Source of the DNA: Dyella choica
GTDB lineage: Bacteria; Pseudomonadota; Gammaproteobacteria; Xanthomonadales; Rhodanobacteraceae
Length of the DNA: 64,000 nt
Assembly: GCF_003977665.1 (NCBI RefSeq)
Contig: NZ_RYYV01000004.1
Location: 62,001 to 126,000 of the forward strand
Direction of reading: 5' to 3'
Below, piece after piece: positions 33,520 to 42,376 of the stretch. Both the position numbers and the translations under genes were made by a program. The first letter of the stretch is position 1; each line of letters opens with the position of its first letter. The notes under the pieces were generated by a model. It did no database searches. It was given only the letters and a program-made list of their open reading frames with translations, and had not been told where the DNA came from.

Positions 33520-34908
33520 ATGCAGGACTCCAGCGCGCCCCCGCCCGTTCGCGACCACGCCTTCCATCGCTCCATCGGCCTGTTCTCGGGAACGGCCATC
33601 AACATGACCCAGATGTGCGGCATCGGGCCATTCATCACCATTCCCATCATGGTCGCCACAATGGGTGGTCCGCAGGCCGTCATCGGCTGGATCGCGGGCG
33701 CCATCCTGGCCGTGGCCGACGGCCTGGTCTGGGCCGAACTCGGGGCGGCCATGCCAGGTTCCGGGGGAACCTACGTCTACCTGCGCGAAGCGTTCCAGTA
33801 TCGCACCGGCAAACTGATGCCGTTCCTGTTCATCTGGACGATGCTGCTGGCGATCCCCTTGCTGATGTCCACCGGCATCATCGGCATGGTGGAGTATCTG
33901 GAGTTCTTCTTCCCCCACCTGGGCTGGTGGCCGGTGCACCTCATCGGCCTGGTGGCGACCGCCCTCGTCACCTGGCTGCTGTACCGGCGCATCGAATCGG
34001 TTCGCGCGATCACCATTGCGCTGTGGGTGATCATGTTGGTCTCCGTCGTCGGCGTGGCGGCGGCGGGCTTCTCCCACTTCCATGCGGGCTTCGCCTTTAC
34101 CTACCCGGCCGGAACCTTCGGCAGCCACTTCTTCGTGGGATTGGGCGCGGGATTGATCATCGGCATCTACGACTACCTCGGCTACAACACCACCGCCTAC
34201 ATCGGCGACGAGTTGCGCCGTCCGGGCCGGACGATGCCCGGTTCCATCATTGTCTCGGTGATCGCGATGATGGTTGTCTACCTGCTCCTCAACATCAGCG
34301 TGCTTGGCGTGGCGCCGTGGCAGGACATTGCCCAGTCCAAATCGGTGGCTTCGCTGGTGGTGGAGCGTAGTTGGGGGCACTTCGCCGCCGCCGTCATGAC
34401 CGTTCTCATCATCGTGACCGCGTTCGCCTCGGTGTTCACCGGCCTGCTGGGTGGTTCGCGCGTGCCGTTCCAGGCGGCGCAGGACAAAGTATTCCTGTCC
34501 GTGTTCGCACGCCTGCACGCCAGGCACGCCTTCCCGCACGTGGCGCTGCTCACCATGGGCGTGGTAACGGCCATCGGCACGTTCTTTGATCTGACCGAAG
34601 TGATCAACATGCTGCTGGCCGCAACCATCGTCGTGCAGTCCATCGCGCAAATCGCCGCGCTGGTGGTGCTGCGCAAGCGCCAGCCGAAGCTTGAGCGCCC
34701 GTATCGGCAATGGCTTTATCCCGTCCCCTGCGTGATCGCATTGCTAGGCTGGATCTATGTGTACGTGTCCGCCTCCACGCTGTCGCTGATCCTGTCCGGC
34801 CTATGGATCATCGTGGGCCTGGTGGTGTTTGCGATTTGGGCCAGGCTCAACCGGTCCTGGCCGTTCGCGCCGGTTGAAATACGCGAAACCTATCTTGGGA
34901 ATCAGTGA
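33520..34908 (+). CDS. APC-superfamily permease
   Basis: A 462-residue inner-membrane permease with about 12 hydrophobic segments. The APC signature appears in the first helices (GLFSGTAINMTQMCGIGPFITIP, then GWIAGAILAVADGLVWAELGAAMPGSGGTY in outline). The family exchanges or imports amino acids and amines by proton or substrate coupling. Its position between a TonB receptor and an exo-glucosaminidase, only 4 nt before the latter, suggests it takes up a product of that pathway, perhaps an amino sugar or glycan-linked amino acid. That is inference. Confidence 0.87.
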   Translation: MQDSSAPPPVRDHAFHRSIGLFSGTAINMTQMCGIGPFITIPIMVATMGGPQAVIGWIAGAILAVADGLVWAELGAAMPGSGGTYVYLREAFQYRTGKLMPFLFIWTMLLAIPLLMSTGIIGMVEYLEFFFPHLGWWPVHLIGLVATALVTWLLYRRIESVRAITIALWVIMLVSVVGVAAAGFSHFHAGFAFTYPAGTFGSHFFVGLGAGLIIGIYDYLGYNTTAYIGDELRRPGRTMPGSIIVSVIAMMVVYLLLNISVLGVAPWQDIAQSKSVASLVVERSWGHFAAAVMTVLIIVTAFASVFTGLLGGSRVPFQAAQDKVFLSVFARLHARHAFPHVALLTMGVVTAIGTFFDLTEVINMLLAATIVVQSIAQIAALVVLRKRQPKLERPYRQWLYPVPCVIALLGWIYVYVSASTLSLILSGLWIIVGLVVFAIWARLNRSWPFAPVEIRETYLGNQ

Positions 34909-34912
34909 CGTC

Positions 34913-37615
34913 ATGCAGACTCCAGCCAGGCACGTGTTTGGGATGATGGCGGCGATGGCGGTCTCGGCCGTGCACGCCCAAACGGCCTACGCACCCACCC
35001 AGGTAGCCGTCGATGCCGGCTCCACCACCGCCATCGGTCATTGGCGGATTCAAGACAGCGCGAAGGCACAGCAAAGGGGCGCCGACATCTCTTCGGCGGG
35101 CTTCTCCACCGAAGGCTGGTACCCGGTGACCGGCCAGGCGACCGTCATGGCCGGACTGTTGGAAAACGGCGTATACAAGAACGACGTGTTCTACAGCGAC
35201 AATCTGCGCGCGGTGCAGGTGCCGGATTCGAGCGGCAACCTCTTCGTGACGCCCTGGTGGTACCGCAGCGAATTCACGTTGCCGAAGAACCGGGCGGGAA
35301 TGCACACGCTGCTGCGTGCCAACGGCATGATCGCGAGCGCCGACGTCTGGGTGAACGGGCACCTGGTCGCCGACCACGGCGAGGTCGCCGGCGCCTATCC
35401 CGTGCGCGGATTCGACGTGACGCCATGGGTACACGCAGGCGCCAACGTCCTCGCCATGCGCGTGCATCCAGCCGATCCAAGAATGAGCCTGTCGATCGGC
35501 TGGGTGGATTGGAACCCTACCCCGCCCGACAACAACATGGGCCCGTGGCGCGGCGTGGACATCGTGCAGACCGGACCGGTCGAGTTGAGCTTTCCACAGG
35601 TACTCTCGACACTGTCGTTGCCCGATCTCGCGCACGCCACGCTGACTGTAAAGGTGAGTGCAAAGAATCTTGACGCTGTGGCGCATGACACAACGATCAC
35701 CGGCACCGTGGCTGGCGTTCCCATGCAACAGACTGTCCACCTCGCGCCCGGACAGACGCAAGTCGTTTCGTTCTCACCCGCGACAACGCCTGGCCTCGCG
35801 CTGAATCACCCGAAGATCTGGTGGCCGGTCGGCATGGGCGAACATCCGCTGTATCAGCTGGAGATGACCGCTGCGGTCGATGGCGCCGCCTCCGACCGGG
35901 CTACGGCAACGTTTGGCGTACGCAGCGTCAGTTCGAATCTGACCCAACAGGGCTACCGCCAGTTCTTCATCAATGGGAAGCCCGTGCTGATCCGCGGTGC
36001 GGGCTGGGCGCCGGACCTGTTCATGCGCGACAACCCCGCGCGCATGGAGGCCGAGTTCGACTACGTCGTCAACCTGGGGCTCAACACCCTGCGCAGTGAA
36101 GGCAAGTTGGAGAACCAGCGCTTTTACGATCTCGCCGACCGCAACGGCATCCTGATCCTGGCGGGCTGGGAATGCTGCGACAAATGGGAGTCGGCCGCCA
36201 AGACCGGCGGCGAACCCTGGCATGCCGCCGACGAAAAAATCGCCGAAGACTCCATGGCCAGCGAGGCACGCCTGCTGCGCAACCATCCTTCCGTGATCGG
36301 CTTCCTGATCGGCAGCGACAATGCGCCCGCGCCACGCATCGCAAAGCTCTACGCCGATGCGCTCCACGCCGCGGATTGGTCGTTGCCCATCGTCTCGGCG
36401 GCGGCTGACCAGGCGACCGCCGAAACCGGACCTTCCGGCATGAAGATGGCCGGCCCGTATGACTGGATACCACCTGCCTATTGGTATGCCGACAAACTGG
36501 GCGGCGCATTCGGCTTCGACTCCGAGGTCAGTGCGGGCGCCGACATCCCGCGCCTGGAAGACCTCGTGCGCATGCTGTCTCCGCAGGAGCAGGAGGCCCT
36601 GTGGAAATACCCGGAGGCAAGGCAATACCACGCCTCCGCGGACTGGTCGCCATTCGCGGTGCTGACGCCGTTCGACCGGGCGCTGGCCCATCGCTATGGC
36701 ACGCCCACGAGTCTTGCCGACTATGTCGCCAAAGCGCAGCTCGACAACTACGACAACGTCCGTGCGCAGTTCGAGGCGTTCAATGCGCACATGGATGCCG
36801 ACAAGCCGGCGACCGGTGTCATCTACTGGATGCTCAACAACGCGTGGCCCTCGCTGCACTGGCATCTGTACGACTACTTCATGAATCCCGCCGGCGCTTA
36901 TTTCGGCGCCAAGAAAGCCAACGAGCGGGTGCACATCCAGTATTCGTATGACTCCAACGGCATCGTGCTGGTGAACCACTCGCTTGACGATATTCGCGGC
37001 CTGCAAGCGAACATCCGCGTGCGCAACCTGGACGGCAGCGTGCGTTACGAAAAGCACCTGCAAGACATCGACGCGGCAGGAAACCACACGCGGCAGTTGG
37101 CGGCACTGCCCGCCGTCGCGGGCTTGTCGACCGTTTACTTCATCGAACTCGACCTGGCCTCTTCCGACAGCAAGCCGGTCAGCCGCAACGTCTATTGGCT
37201 GTCCACCCGGCCGGATGCGCTGGATTGGGCGCATTCGAACTGGTACCTCACTCCGGTAACGCAGTACGCGGACCTGACCATGCTGCAGTCCTTGCCGGCC
37301 GCGACGAGCGAGATCCACGCAACCACACGGCACGAGGGCAATGACGACGTCACCACGGTCACGCTGTCGGTGCCCGCATCGTCCAGGGCGGTGGCGCTGT
37401 TCCAACACCTGTCGATCAAGCGCGGCGCACACGGCGACCTTGCGCTGCCGATACAGTGGAATGACAATGACATCACGCTTTGGCCCGGCGAGCAGATGAC
37501 CCTGACCGCACGCTACGAAGCGCGGGGAACGGCAGCAACGGTCGTCGAAGTGAGCGGATGGAACGTTCCGGCCCAAAGTGTTCCGGCGGCCGCCGCGCAG
37601 GGAACGGATCATTGA
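34913..37615 (+). CDS. GH2 exo-beta-D-glucosaminidase-like enzyme, exported
   Basis: A 900-residue glycoside hydrolase family 2 protein with signal peptide (FGMMAAMAVSAVHAQ). A jelly-roll N-domain (WWYRSEFTLP, ADVWVNGHLVADH), immunoglobulin-like domain, TIM barrel and C-terminal beta domains follow in order. The barrel carries ILAGWECCDKWE, LRNHPSVIGFLIGSDNAPAP and FGFDSEVSAG. The Asp in GSDNAP and the Glu in DSEVSAG match the acid/base and nucleophile positions of the CsxA-type exo-glucosaminidase subfamily. Beta-mannosidase-type activity is an alternative. It would release terminal glucosamine or related residues in the periplasm. It starts 4 nt after the permease stop, so the two are co-transcribed. 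Confidence 0.87.
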   Translation: MQTPARHVFGMMAAMAVSAVHAQTAYAPTQVAVDAGSTTAIGHWRIQDSAKAQQRGADISSAGFSTEGWYPVTGQATVMAGLLENGVYKNDVFYSDNLRAVQVPDSSGNLFVTPWWYRSEFTLPKNRAGMHTLLRANGMIASADVWVNGHLVADHGEVAGAYPVRGFDVTPWVHAGANVLAMRVHPADPRMSLSIGWVDWNPTPPDNNMGPWRGVDIVQTGPVELSFPQVLSTLSLPDLAHATLTVKVSAKNLDAVAHDTTITGTVAGVPMQQTVHLAPGQTQVVSFSPATTPGLALNHPKIWWPVGMGEHPLYQLEMTAAVDGAASDRATATFGVRSVSSNLTQQGYRQFFINGKPVLIRGAGWAPDLFMRDNPARMEAEFDYVVNLGLNTLRSEGKLENQRFYDLADRNGILILAGWECCDKWESAAKTGGEPWHAADEKIAEDSMASEARLLRNHPSVIGFLIGSDNAPAPRIAKLYADALHAADWSLPIVSAAADQATAETGPSGMKMAGPYDWIPPAYWYADKLGGAFGFDSEVSAGADIPRLEDLVRMLSPQEQEALWKYPEARQYHASADWSPFAVLTPFDRALAHRYGTPTSLADYVAKAQLDNYDNVRAQFEAFNAHMDADKPATGVIYWMLNNAWPSLHWHLYDYFMNPAGAYFGAKKANERVHIQYSYDSNGIVLVNHSLDDIRGLQANIRVRNLDGSVRYEKHLQDIDAAGNHTRQLAALPAVAGLSTVYFIELDLASSDSKPVSRNVYWLSTRPDALDWAHSNWYLTPVTQYADLTMLQSLPAATSEIHATTRHEGNDDVTTVTLSVPASSRAVALFQHLSIKRGAHGDLALPIQWNDNDITLWPGEQMTLTARYEARGTAATVVEVSGWNVPAQSVPAAAAQGTDH

Positions 37616-37631
37616 AGACACAAAGGCTTCC

Positions 37632-38639
37632 ATGTCACGCGTGACCATCAACGATGTCGCCCGCGCGTCCGGCACTTCGAAAAAGACCGTGTCGCGCGTG
37701 CTCAACAACGAGCCGAATGTACGCGACGCAGTGCGCGAACGCGTACATGCGGCCATTGCGCAACTCAACTACCGGCCGCTGACCTCGGCACGCAGCCTGG
37801 CGACGGACCGCTCCTTCATGATCGGCCTGCTCTACGACAACCTGTCGCCCAGCTACATCATGGAAGTCCAGGCCGGCGTGCTGGAGGCATGCGAAGCAAG
37901 GCAATACAGCATGATGGTGCAGCCGCTGGTCTCGACGGCGCCGGACTTCGTCGAGCGCGTCGAGGGGATCCTCTCGCGGCACCGGCCCGATGGATTGATC
38001 CTTACTCCCCCCATCACCGACCATCCGAAACTGCTCAATCACCTGCGCAAGAACGAGCTTCCGTTTGCCTCGATCGCCCCGCGCCAACCCAAGAACTGCA
38101 TCGGTGTGATGCTGCGTGAGCGCGAAGCCGCCGCAGCGATGGTGGCGCACCTTGCATCCCTGGGCCACCGGCGCATCGCCCACATCCTCGGTGACCCCAA
38201 GCACGGCGCAGGCATCTGGCGCCTTGCCGGTTACCGCGACGGCCTGAAGCGAGCGGGCTTGAAGGAAATCCCCGCCTACCTGGTCGAGGGCCGGTTTTCC
38301 TTCGAGTCCGGCGTTGCCGCAGCCCGCCAGCTGCTTGCATTGAAGCAGCGGCCCACCGCCATTTTCGCGGCCGACGACGACATGGCCGTCGGCGCGATCT
38401 GGGCCGCCGCGGAGGCCGGGGTGGCGGTGCCCGGCGAGATTTCCATTTGCGGCTTCGACGACACCAACATCGCGACGCAGGTGTGGCCAACACTGACCAC
38501 CGTTCACCAGCCCGTGCGCGAAATGGGCAAGCGCGCCACCGAGGAGCTGCTGCTGCGCGTGCTGGGCAAGGGCGAAGCCCGCATGGTCGAGGTCGGCTAC
38601 GAAATGCGCATGCGCGCATCGACCGCGCCTGCGCCCTGA
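37632..38639 (+). CDS. LacI-family transcriptional regulator
   Basis: A 335-residue LacI-type regulator. The N-terminal HTH is VTINDVARASGTSKKTVSRVLNNEP in outline, with the hinge helix region SARSLAT. A periplasmic-binding-like sensor domain follows (GLLYDNLSPSYIMEVQ, DGLILTPP, GLRRAG-type loops, FDDTNIATQVWPTLTTV). ATG 37632 lies 17 nt after the GH2 stop, so it is in the same operon and likely controls it. The palindrome at 28879-28894 is a candidate site. Confidence 0.9.
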   Translation: MSRVTINDVARASGTSKKTVSRVLNNEPNVRDAVRERVHAAIAQLNYRPLTSARSLATDRSFMIGLLYDNLSPSYIMEVQAGVLEACEARQYSMMVQPLVSTAPDFVERVEGILSRHRPDGLILTPPITDHPKLLNHLRKNELPFASIAPRQPKNCIGVMLREREAAAAMVAHLASLGHRRIAHILGDPKHGAGIWRLAGYRDGLKRAGLKEIPAYLVEGRFSFESGVAAARQLLALKQRPTAIFAADDDMAVGAIWAAAEAGVAVPGEISICGFDDTNIATQVWPTLTTVHQPVREMGKRATEELLLRVLGKGEARMVEVGYEMRMRASTAPAP

Positions 38640-38704
38640 ACCGGGCGCCATCTTGTAGCTGATGCCCTTGCAACCCAAGCCACCGATCGAGAGGAAACCG
38701 CCCC

Positions 38705-39553
38705 ATGTCAGCCACGCCAGCCGCCGGCAACCCGGCGCGGAAGTTCCATTTCATTTCCGGGCTGCCGCGCTCCGGCACGACCCTGCTGGCCGCCATCCTC
38801 AACCAGAATCCTCGCTTCCGCGCAGGCATGACCAGTCCTCTGGCGGACATCATGGGCGTGGTGATGGCGGAAGCGAGCAGCAAGAACGATTTTTCGTTCG
38901 ATGTGTCCGACGCGCAGCGCGTCGCGCTGTTGCGCGGGCTGGTCGAGAACTTCTACTCGTTGCAGGACGCCGATGCCGGCGTGGTGTTCGACACCAGCCG
39001 GCTGTGGTGCAGCCGAATGCAGTTGCTCCATACGCTGTTCCCCAGCGTGAAAGTCATTGCATGCGTGCGCCAGCTGGCATGGGTGCTGGACAGCATGGAA
39101 CGATTGGTGCAGCGGCAGCCGGTCAGCGTCAGCAAGGTGTTCCGTTTCGACACCAACACCACGGTGTACTCGCGCGTTGAGGCGTTGACCGATCCACGCG
39201 GCATGGTGGGCTTCGCCTACCAGGCCACCAAGGAAGCGTTTTACGGCCAGTATGCGCAAAACCACCTGCTGATGCTGACCTACGAAAGCCTCGTGAGCGA
39301 TCCGGCTGCAGCCATGCGCGCGGTCTACCGATTCCTGGACGAACCCTGGTTCGAGCACGACTTCGACCACATCGCCTACAACGCCGACGAGTTCGATGCC
39401 CGCGTCGGCATGCCCGGCCTGCATGCCGTCCGGCCGAAGGTGCAGTCCATCGAACGCCAGCCGGTGCTGCCGCGCGAAGTCTTTGGACGCTTTGCGAACG
39501 AAGCGTTCTGGAAGGACCCCAAGAACAACGTCAACCAGGTACCGATCGTGTAA
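38705..39553 (+). CDS. Sulfotransferase family protein
   Basis: A 282-residue P-loop sulfotransferase. The PAPS-binding loop is FISGLPRSGTTLLAAIL, and the 3'-phosphate site is suggested by the KVIACVRQLAWVLDS block. AGAGGAAA lies upstream of the ATG. The family transfers sulfate from PAPS to hydroxyls or amines on small molecules, glycans or proteins; the acceptor is unknown. It follows the LacI gene by 65 nt on the same strand and may belong to the glycan locus, as similar sulfotransferase genes often accompany TonB receptor loci in Xanthomonads. Confidence 0.85.
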   Translation: MSATPAAGNPARKFHFISGLPRSGTTLLAAILNQNPRFRAGMTSPLADIMGVVMAEASSKNDFSFDVSDAQRVALLRGLVENFYSLQDADAGVVFDTSRLWCSRMQLLHTLFPSVKVIACVRQLAWVLDSMERLVQRQPVSVSKVFRFDTNTTVYSRVEALTDPRGMVGFAYQATKEAFYGQYAQNHLLMLTYESLVSDPAAAMRAVYRFLDEPWFEHDFDHIAYNADEFDARVGMPGLHAVRPKVQSIERQPVLPREVFGRFANEAFWKDPKNNVNQVPIV

Positions 39554-39564
39554 GGGTGCTCATC

Positions 39565-39746
39565 GCATTCAAAAAGGGATCACGTCAATCGTGCAGCGTG
39601 GAGCGCGGCGTGGGGCAGCGCGTAGGCTGGGATGGTAATCCCAGCACCAGGGTGCCGCGCGGAAGCTGGGATTATCATCCCAGCCTACGCGCTCAGCGCA
39701 TTCAAAATGGATCGCGTTAATCGTGCAGCGTGGAGCGCGGCGTGGG
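39565..39746. repeat. 50-bp direct duplication bracketing a REP element
   Basis: Positions 39565-39615 and 39698-39746 match at about 46 of 50 bases. The second copy includes the last codons and stop of the NIPSNAP gene. The first is a displaced copy on the other side of the REP palindrome, so the palindrome appears to have arrived with, or later been trapped within, a local duplication. Confidence 0.75.
39618..39692. repeat. REP element, full double-hairpin copy 1
   Basis: Two inverted REP units with GTAG feet. The left unit is GTAG followed by GCTGGGAT / ATCCCAGC, and the right is its mirror image ending CCTAC. The outer arms extend to GCGC. The same family occurs at 51788-51855 and as a half copy at 58221-58244. 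Confidence 0.9.
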
Positions 39747-40499
39747 GGTCAGGCGCATGGATTGAGTCTGGCCCGTCAACCAAGCGTCGAGGGCCGGGGT
39801 GATCAACCGATCCCAGGCGCTCGATGTGATGAACGCATCGTATTGCTGCGCGTCGCGAAACACGGCCACGCCGACCAGCACGTTCTCGCCAGTCCGAACC
39901 GGTAGCCGGGGAAAATTGTTGGGCGCGTCCTCGGTTATGTACCAGGCGACGACGTGTGCGCCAGCGTGCTCAAGAACGCGCGTCATATCCTGTCTGCAGA
40001 AGTCCAGCAAGCGCTGATCGGCCGCCGACTTCAATGAGAACACCGTAATGTCGACCAGCCCCGGGGGATCGATCCGGCTGCCGGCGGCGGCACGGTTGAG
40101 CGGCTGGTGCCCCAGGCCGGAGCCCGCCCAAGCCGGCTTCAACAGCAGTACGTTGTCCGAATCGACCATCGTTTCATTGGCGGCATTTCGATTCGCCATC
40201 CAGACCGGACCGGTGTAGAACCCGGTCAGTCCGGCCTGGCGCGACGGCATGTCCTTGAACCCGCGCAGCCAGACGAATTTGTCGGGATCGTCCAGGTCAC
40301 GAAACTGCCCGAGCAGGCGCATGCCCAAAGCCTCCTGGGATTCGACGAACTCGCGCTCGAACAGTTCGATCAGGACGTCTCGCCGGCCTGGGTGAAGAGT
40401 GTATTGCCGCAGCTCGACGACCGTGCACTCGGCATTGTCGCCATCGGAACACGGGGCGGCGCTACCGAAAGGCGAGACGGTCGTGGGCACTGAATTCAT
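39717..40499 (-). CDS. NIPSNAP-domain protein
   Basis: A 260-residue protein with two tandem ferredoxin-like (dimeric alpha/beta-barrel) NIPSNAP domains. The first shows TVVELRQYTLHPGRRDVLIELFE and FVWLRGFKDM. The second shows VDITVFSLKSAADQRLLDFC and FVDAQQYDAF-type blocks. The biochemical role of bacterial NIPSNAP proteins is unknown. It lies downstream of the ABM-nitroreductase gene on the same strand, separated by 83 nt that contain an inverted repeat. Both neighbours carry the same alpha/beta-barrel fold type, hinting at a common small-molecule function. Confidence 0.82.
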   Translation of the reverse strand: MNSVPTTVSPFGSAAPCSDGDNAECTVVELRQYTLHPGRRDVLIELFEREFVESQEALGMRLLGQFRDLDDPDKFVWLRGFKDMPSRQAGLTGFYTGPVWMANRNAANETMVDSDNVLLLKPAWAGSGLGHQPLNRAAAGSRIDPPGLVDITVFSLKSAADQRLLDFCRQDMTRVLEHAGAHVVAWYITEDAPNNFPRLPVRTGENVLVGVAVFRDAQQYDAFITSSAWDRLITPALDAWLTGQTQSMRLTPTPRSTLHD

Positions 40500-40536
40500 G
40501 GGGAGGTCCGGCAGGTGGAAAGGCCGAGCTCAACCT

Positions 40537-40574
40537 AAGCGAGATATAGGACGTTTTGAGCCCTATATCTGCTT
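40537..40574. promoter_or_regulatory. Intergenic inverted repeat
   Basis: AGATATAGG (40542-40550) and CCTATATCT (40562-40570) are perfect arms, extended by AAGC/GCTT with one unpaired base. It lies between the ABM-nitroreductase stop and the NIPSNAP start and could be an operator for NIPSNAP or a terminator. Confidence 0.5.
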
Positions 40575-40582
40575 GACTGAGC

Positions 40583-41527
40583 TCACGGCTGACCGGGCAC
40601 TCGCTCGTGGAACACGTTGAATGCCGCCGGACGGCGTCCAGGCGGCAGCGGCTGTTCCGCGGCATGGCCCAGCGAAACCAGCAGGGCGACAGCGAGATCG
40701 TTGCGATGCTCGGCGCCGATGGCGCGCTTGACCAGCGCCTCGTCCCAACCGTTCATGGGCGAGGTGGCCAAGCCATGGCTCTGTGCGGCGAGCATGAAGA
40801 AACTTGCCGCGATCATGGCGTCTTTGATCGCGTATTCGCGCAGGGCACCGCGCGCGGCCAAAGCTTCCTGGAACTCCTGCGATGCCGTAGCGAAGTTTGT
40901 GGCGAAGTCCGCGCTCCAGGCTCCGTTGGCGCGGGCCTGCTGCCAGATATCGCTGCGATCACGCGTATGCGCAAGGCAATCAGCCAGGAACACCACGACC
41001 ACCGGCGCCTCCTGCGGCTGCGGCTGGCCACCGGTCGCCAGGGTCAGGGCGGCGCGGCCTTCCGGGCTGGTCACCACCACCAGCTGGCGATCCTGCAGAT
41101 TCCAGCTTGATGGGGCTGCCAAGGTCAGTCCGATCAGCTCATCGAGAATGTGTGAATCGACGGGATCCGGCCGGTAGTGCCGAACCGCGCGGCGCTGGCG
41201 GATGGCCGACGAGACGGACAATTCGGTGCTACTGGCCGGCAGCGCGGCCTTTTCCGCATAGCTGGACAGCGTCAGTGGCGCCTGCAGCAATAGCGGGAGA
41301 CGGTCCAGCGCGGCCTTTACGTACGGGCTGGCCAAATGGTTTTCCCATGCGTTGCTGTCGCGATAGTGTTCGCTGACCTGGAAGCGCGAGGGGTCGTCCA
41401 GGTGCTGCCGCACGCTATAGGCAAGCACACCCTCCTCGGTGGCGGTATGGACGGCAAGCTCGCTGAGCAGATCATGCACGGCATCGATCGCGTCCGCGCG
41501 GGCCTGCAGGTCGGCAACGAAGATCAT
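40583..41527 (-). CDS. ABM monooxygenase domain fused to nitroreductase
   Basis: A 314-residue two-domain protein. Residues 1-95 resemble an antibiotic-biosynthesis-monooxygenase (ABM) domain (IDAVHDLLSELAVHTATEEGVLAYSV, RFQVSEHYRDSNAWENHLASPYVKA in outline). Residues 105-314 form an FMN nitroreductase (SAIRQRRAVRHYRPDPVDSHILDELI, AAPSSWNLQDRQLVVV, GLATSPMNGWDEALVKRAI). The nitroreductase half resembles the NfnB/YdgI group that reduces quinones or nitro compounds with NAD(P)H. AGGAG precedes the ATG. Both domains are normally separate proteins, so the fusion may couple ring oxidation with flavin-dependent reduction. It follows an AraC gene on the same strand. Confidence 0.85.
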   Translation of the reverse strand: MIFVADLQARADAIDAVHDLLSELAVHTATEEGVLAYSVRQHLDDPSRFQVSEHYRDSNAWENHLASPYVKAALDRLPLLLQAPLTLSSYAEKAALPASSTELSVSSAIRQRRAVRHYRPDPVDSHILDELIGLTLAAPSSWNLQDRQLVVVTSPEGRAALTLATGGQPQPQEAPVVVVFLADCLAHTRDRSDIWQQARANGAWSADFATNFATASQEFQEALAARGALREYAIKDAMIAASFFMLAAQSHGLATSPMNGWDEALVKRAIGAEHRNDLAVALLVSLGHAAEQPLPPGRRPAAFNVFHERVPGQP

Positions 41528-41563
41528 GGCTGGACTCCTGGGATGGGGAGCCCTCAGCTTCGA

Positions 41564-42376
41564 TCATCGCGGCCAGGGGCGATTGTAGAAATGCGAATAG
41601 GTGGGCGCGGCGCGGCGTAGTTCGCCCGGGCTGAAGCCGGTGAGCTCGCGGAATTCGCGCACTTGCTGGGCCTGGTCGAAGTAAGCCGGATCGATCAGTT
41701 CGGTAAGAAGCGAGTCAGGCGGTGCCAGCAGCAGTTCGCGCAGTGAGCGGCGCAGGCGAGCCAGGCGCCGGAAGCGTGCTGGGGAAATGCCGGTGGCGTC
41801 GTGGAAGCGGTTTTCCAAGTGCCGCGTGCTTATCCCAATCTCGTTGGCCAAGGTTTCGACCCGAAGAGCCTGCTGCAGCAGGCGGCTGATGGCATGCTGG
41901 ACGTTGACCCCCTGCCCTGCGGGCTGCAGGCGTGCGGACAGGAAACGATCGAGTATGGCGGCGCGCACATTCATATCGGCCGCTTCAGCCAATTGTTGCA
42001 GCAGCGTATGGACTGCCGGCCCCCAGATGTCTGCCGCATCCGTGAAGCGGTCGCAGAGCAGCGCCGTCGGCATGCCGGTAAGCCGCTGCCCCGCACCCGC
42101 CCGCACGCGCACGGCGACGAAACCGAGTGGGCCATGCTGGAATAGTTCGACCGGCCGGCTGCGCACACACACAACATGCGCATGCGGCAGGGTTTGCATC
42201 TGCGTATCCGTACCGACGGCGAACGGTGTGGCGTAGTGGAAGAAGATCTCCAATCCACCGGGGCTGGGCATCAGCGGCAGCAGTCGCAGCAGCGCACCGC
42301 CGTCGCTCTCCCAGCTCCAATAGCGGTCGACGAACAAACTTAACGAGGGGGCCGGGAGACGGTGGGCAATGCGCAT
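41564..42376 (-). CDS. AraC-family regulator with DUF6597-like N-terminus
   Basis: A 270-residue regulator. The N-terminus (LSLFVDRYWSWESDGG, HVVCVRSRPVELFQHGPLGFVAVRVRAGAG in outline) matches the cupin-like sensory part common to this AraC subgroup. The C-terminal AraC domain shows VETLANEIGISTRHLENRFHDATGISPARFRR in outline and TELIDPAYFDQAQQVREFRELTGFSP. It lies 36 nt upstream of the ABM-nitroreductase gene on the same strand and is probably its activator in an operon with the NIPSNAP gene. Confidence 0.87.
   Translation of the reverse strand: MRIAHRLPAPSLSLFVDRYWSWESDGGALLRLLPLMPSPGGLEIFFHYATPFAVGTDTQMQTLPHAHVVCVRSRPVELFQHGPLGFVAVRVRAGAGQRLTGMPTALLCDRFTDAADIWGPAVHTLLQQLAEAADMNVRAAILDRFLSARLQPAGQGVNVQHAISRLLQQALRVETLANEIGISTRHLENRFHDATGISPARFRRLARLRRSLRELLLAPPDSLLTELIDPAYFDQAQQVREFRELTGFSPGELRRAAPTYSHFYNRPWPR

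Noticed and set aside
35774-37768. A 664-codon ORF antisense to the GH2 gene
   Set aside because: The GH2 frame has catalytic motifs and operon spacing; the antisense frame has neither.
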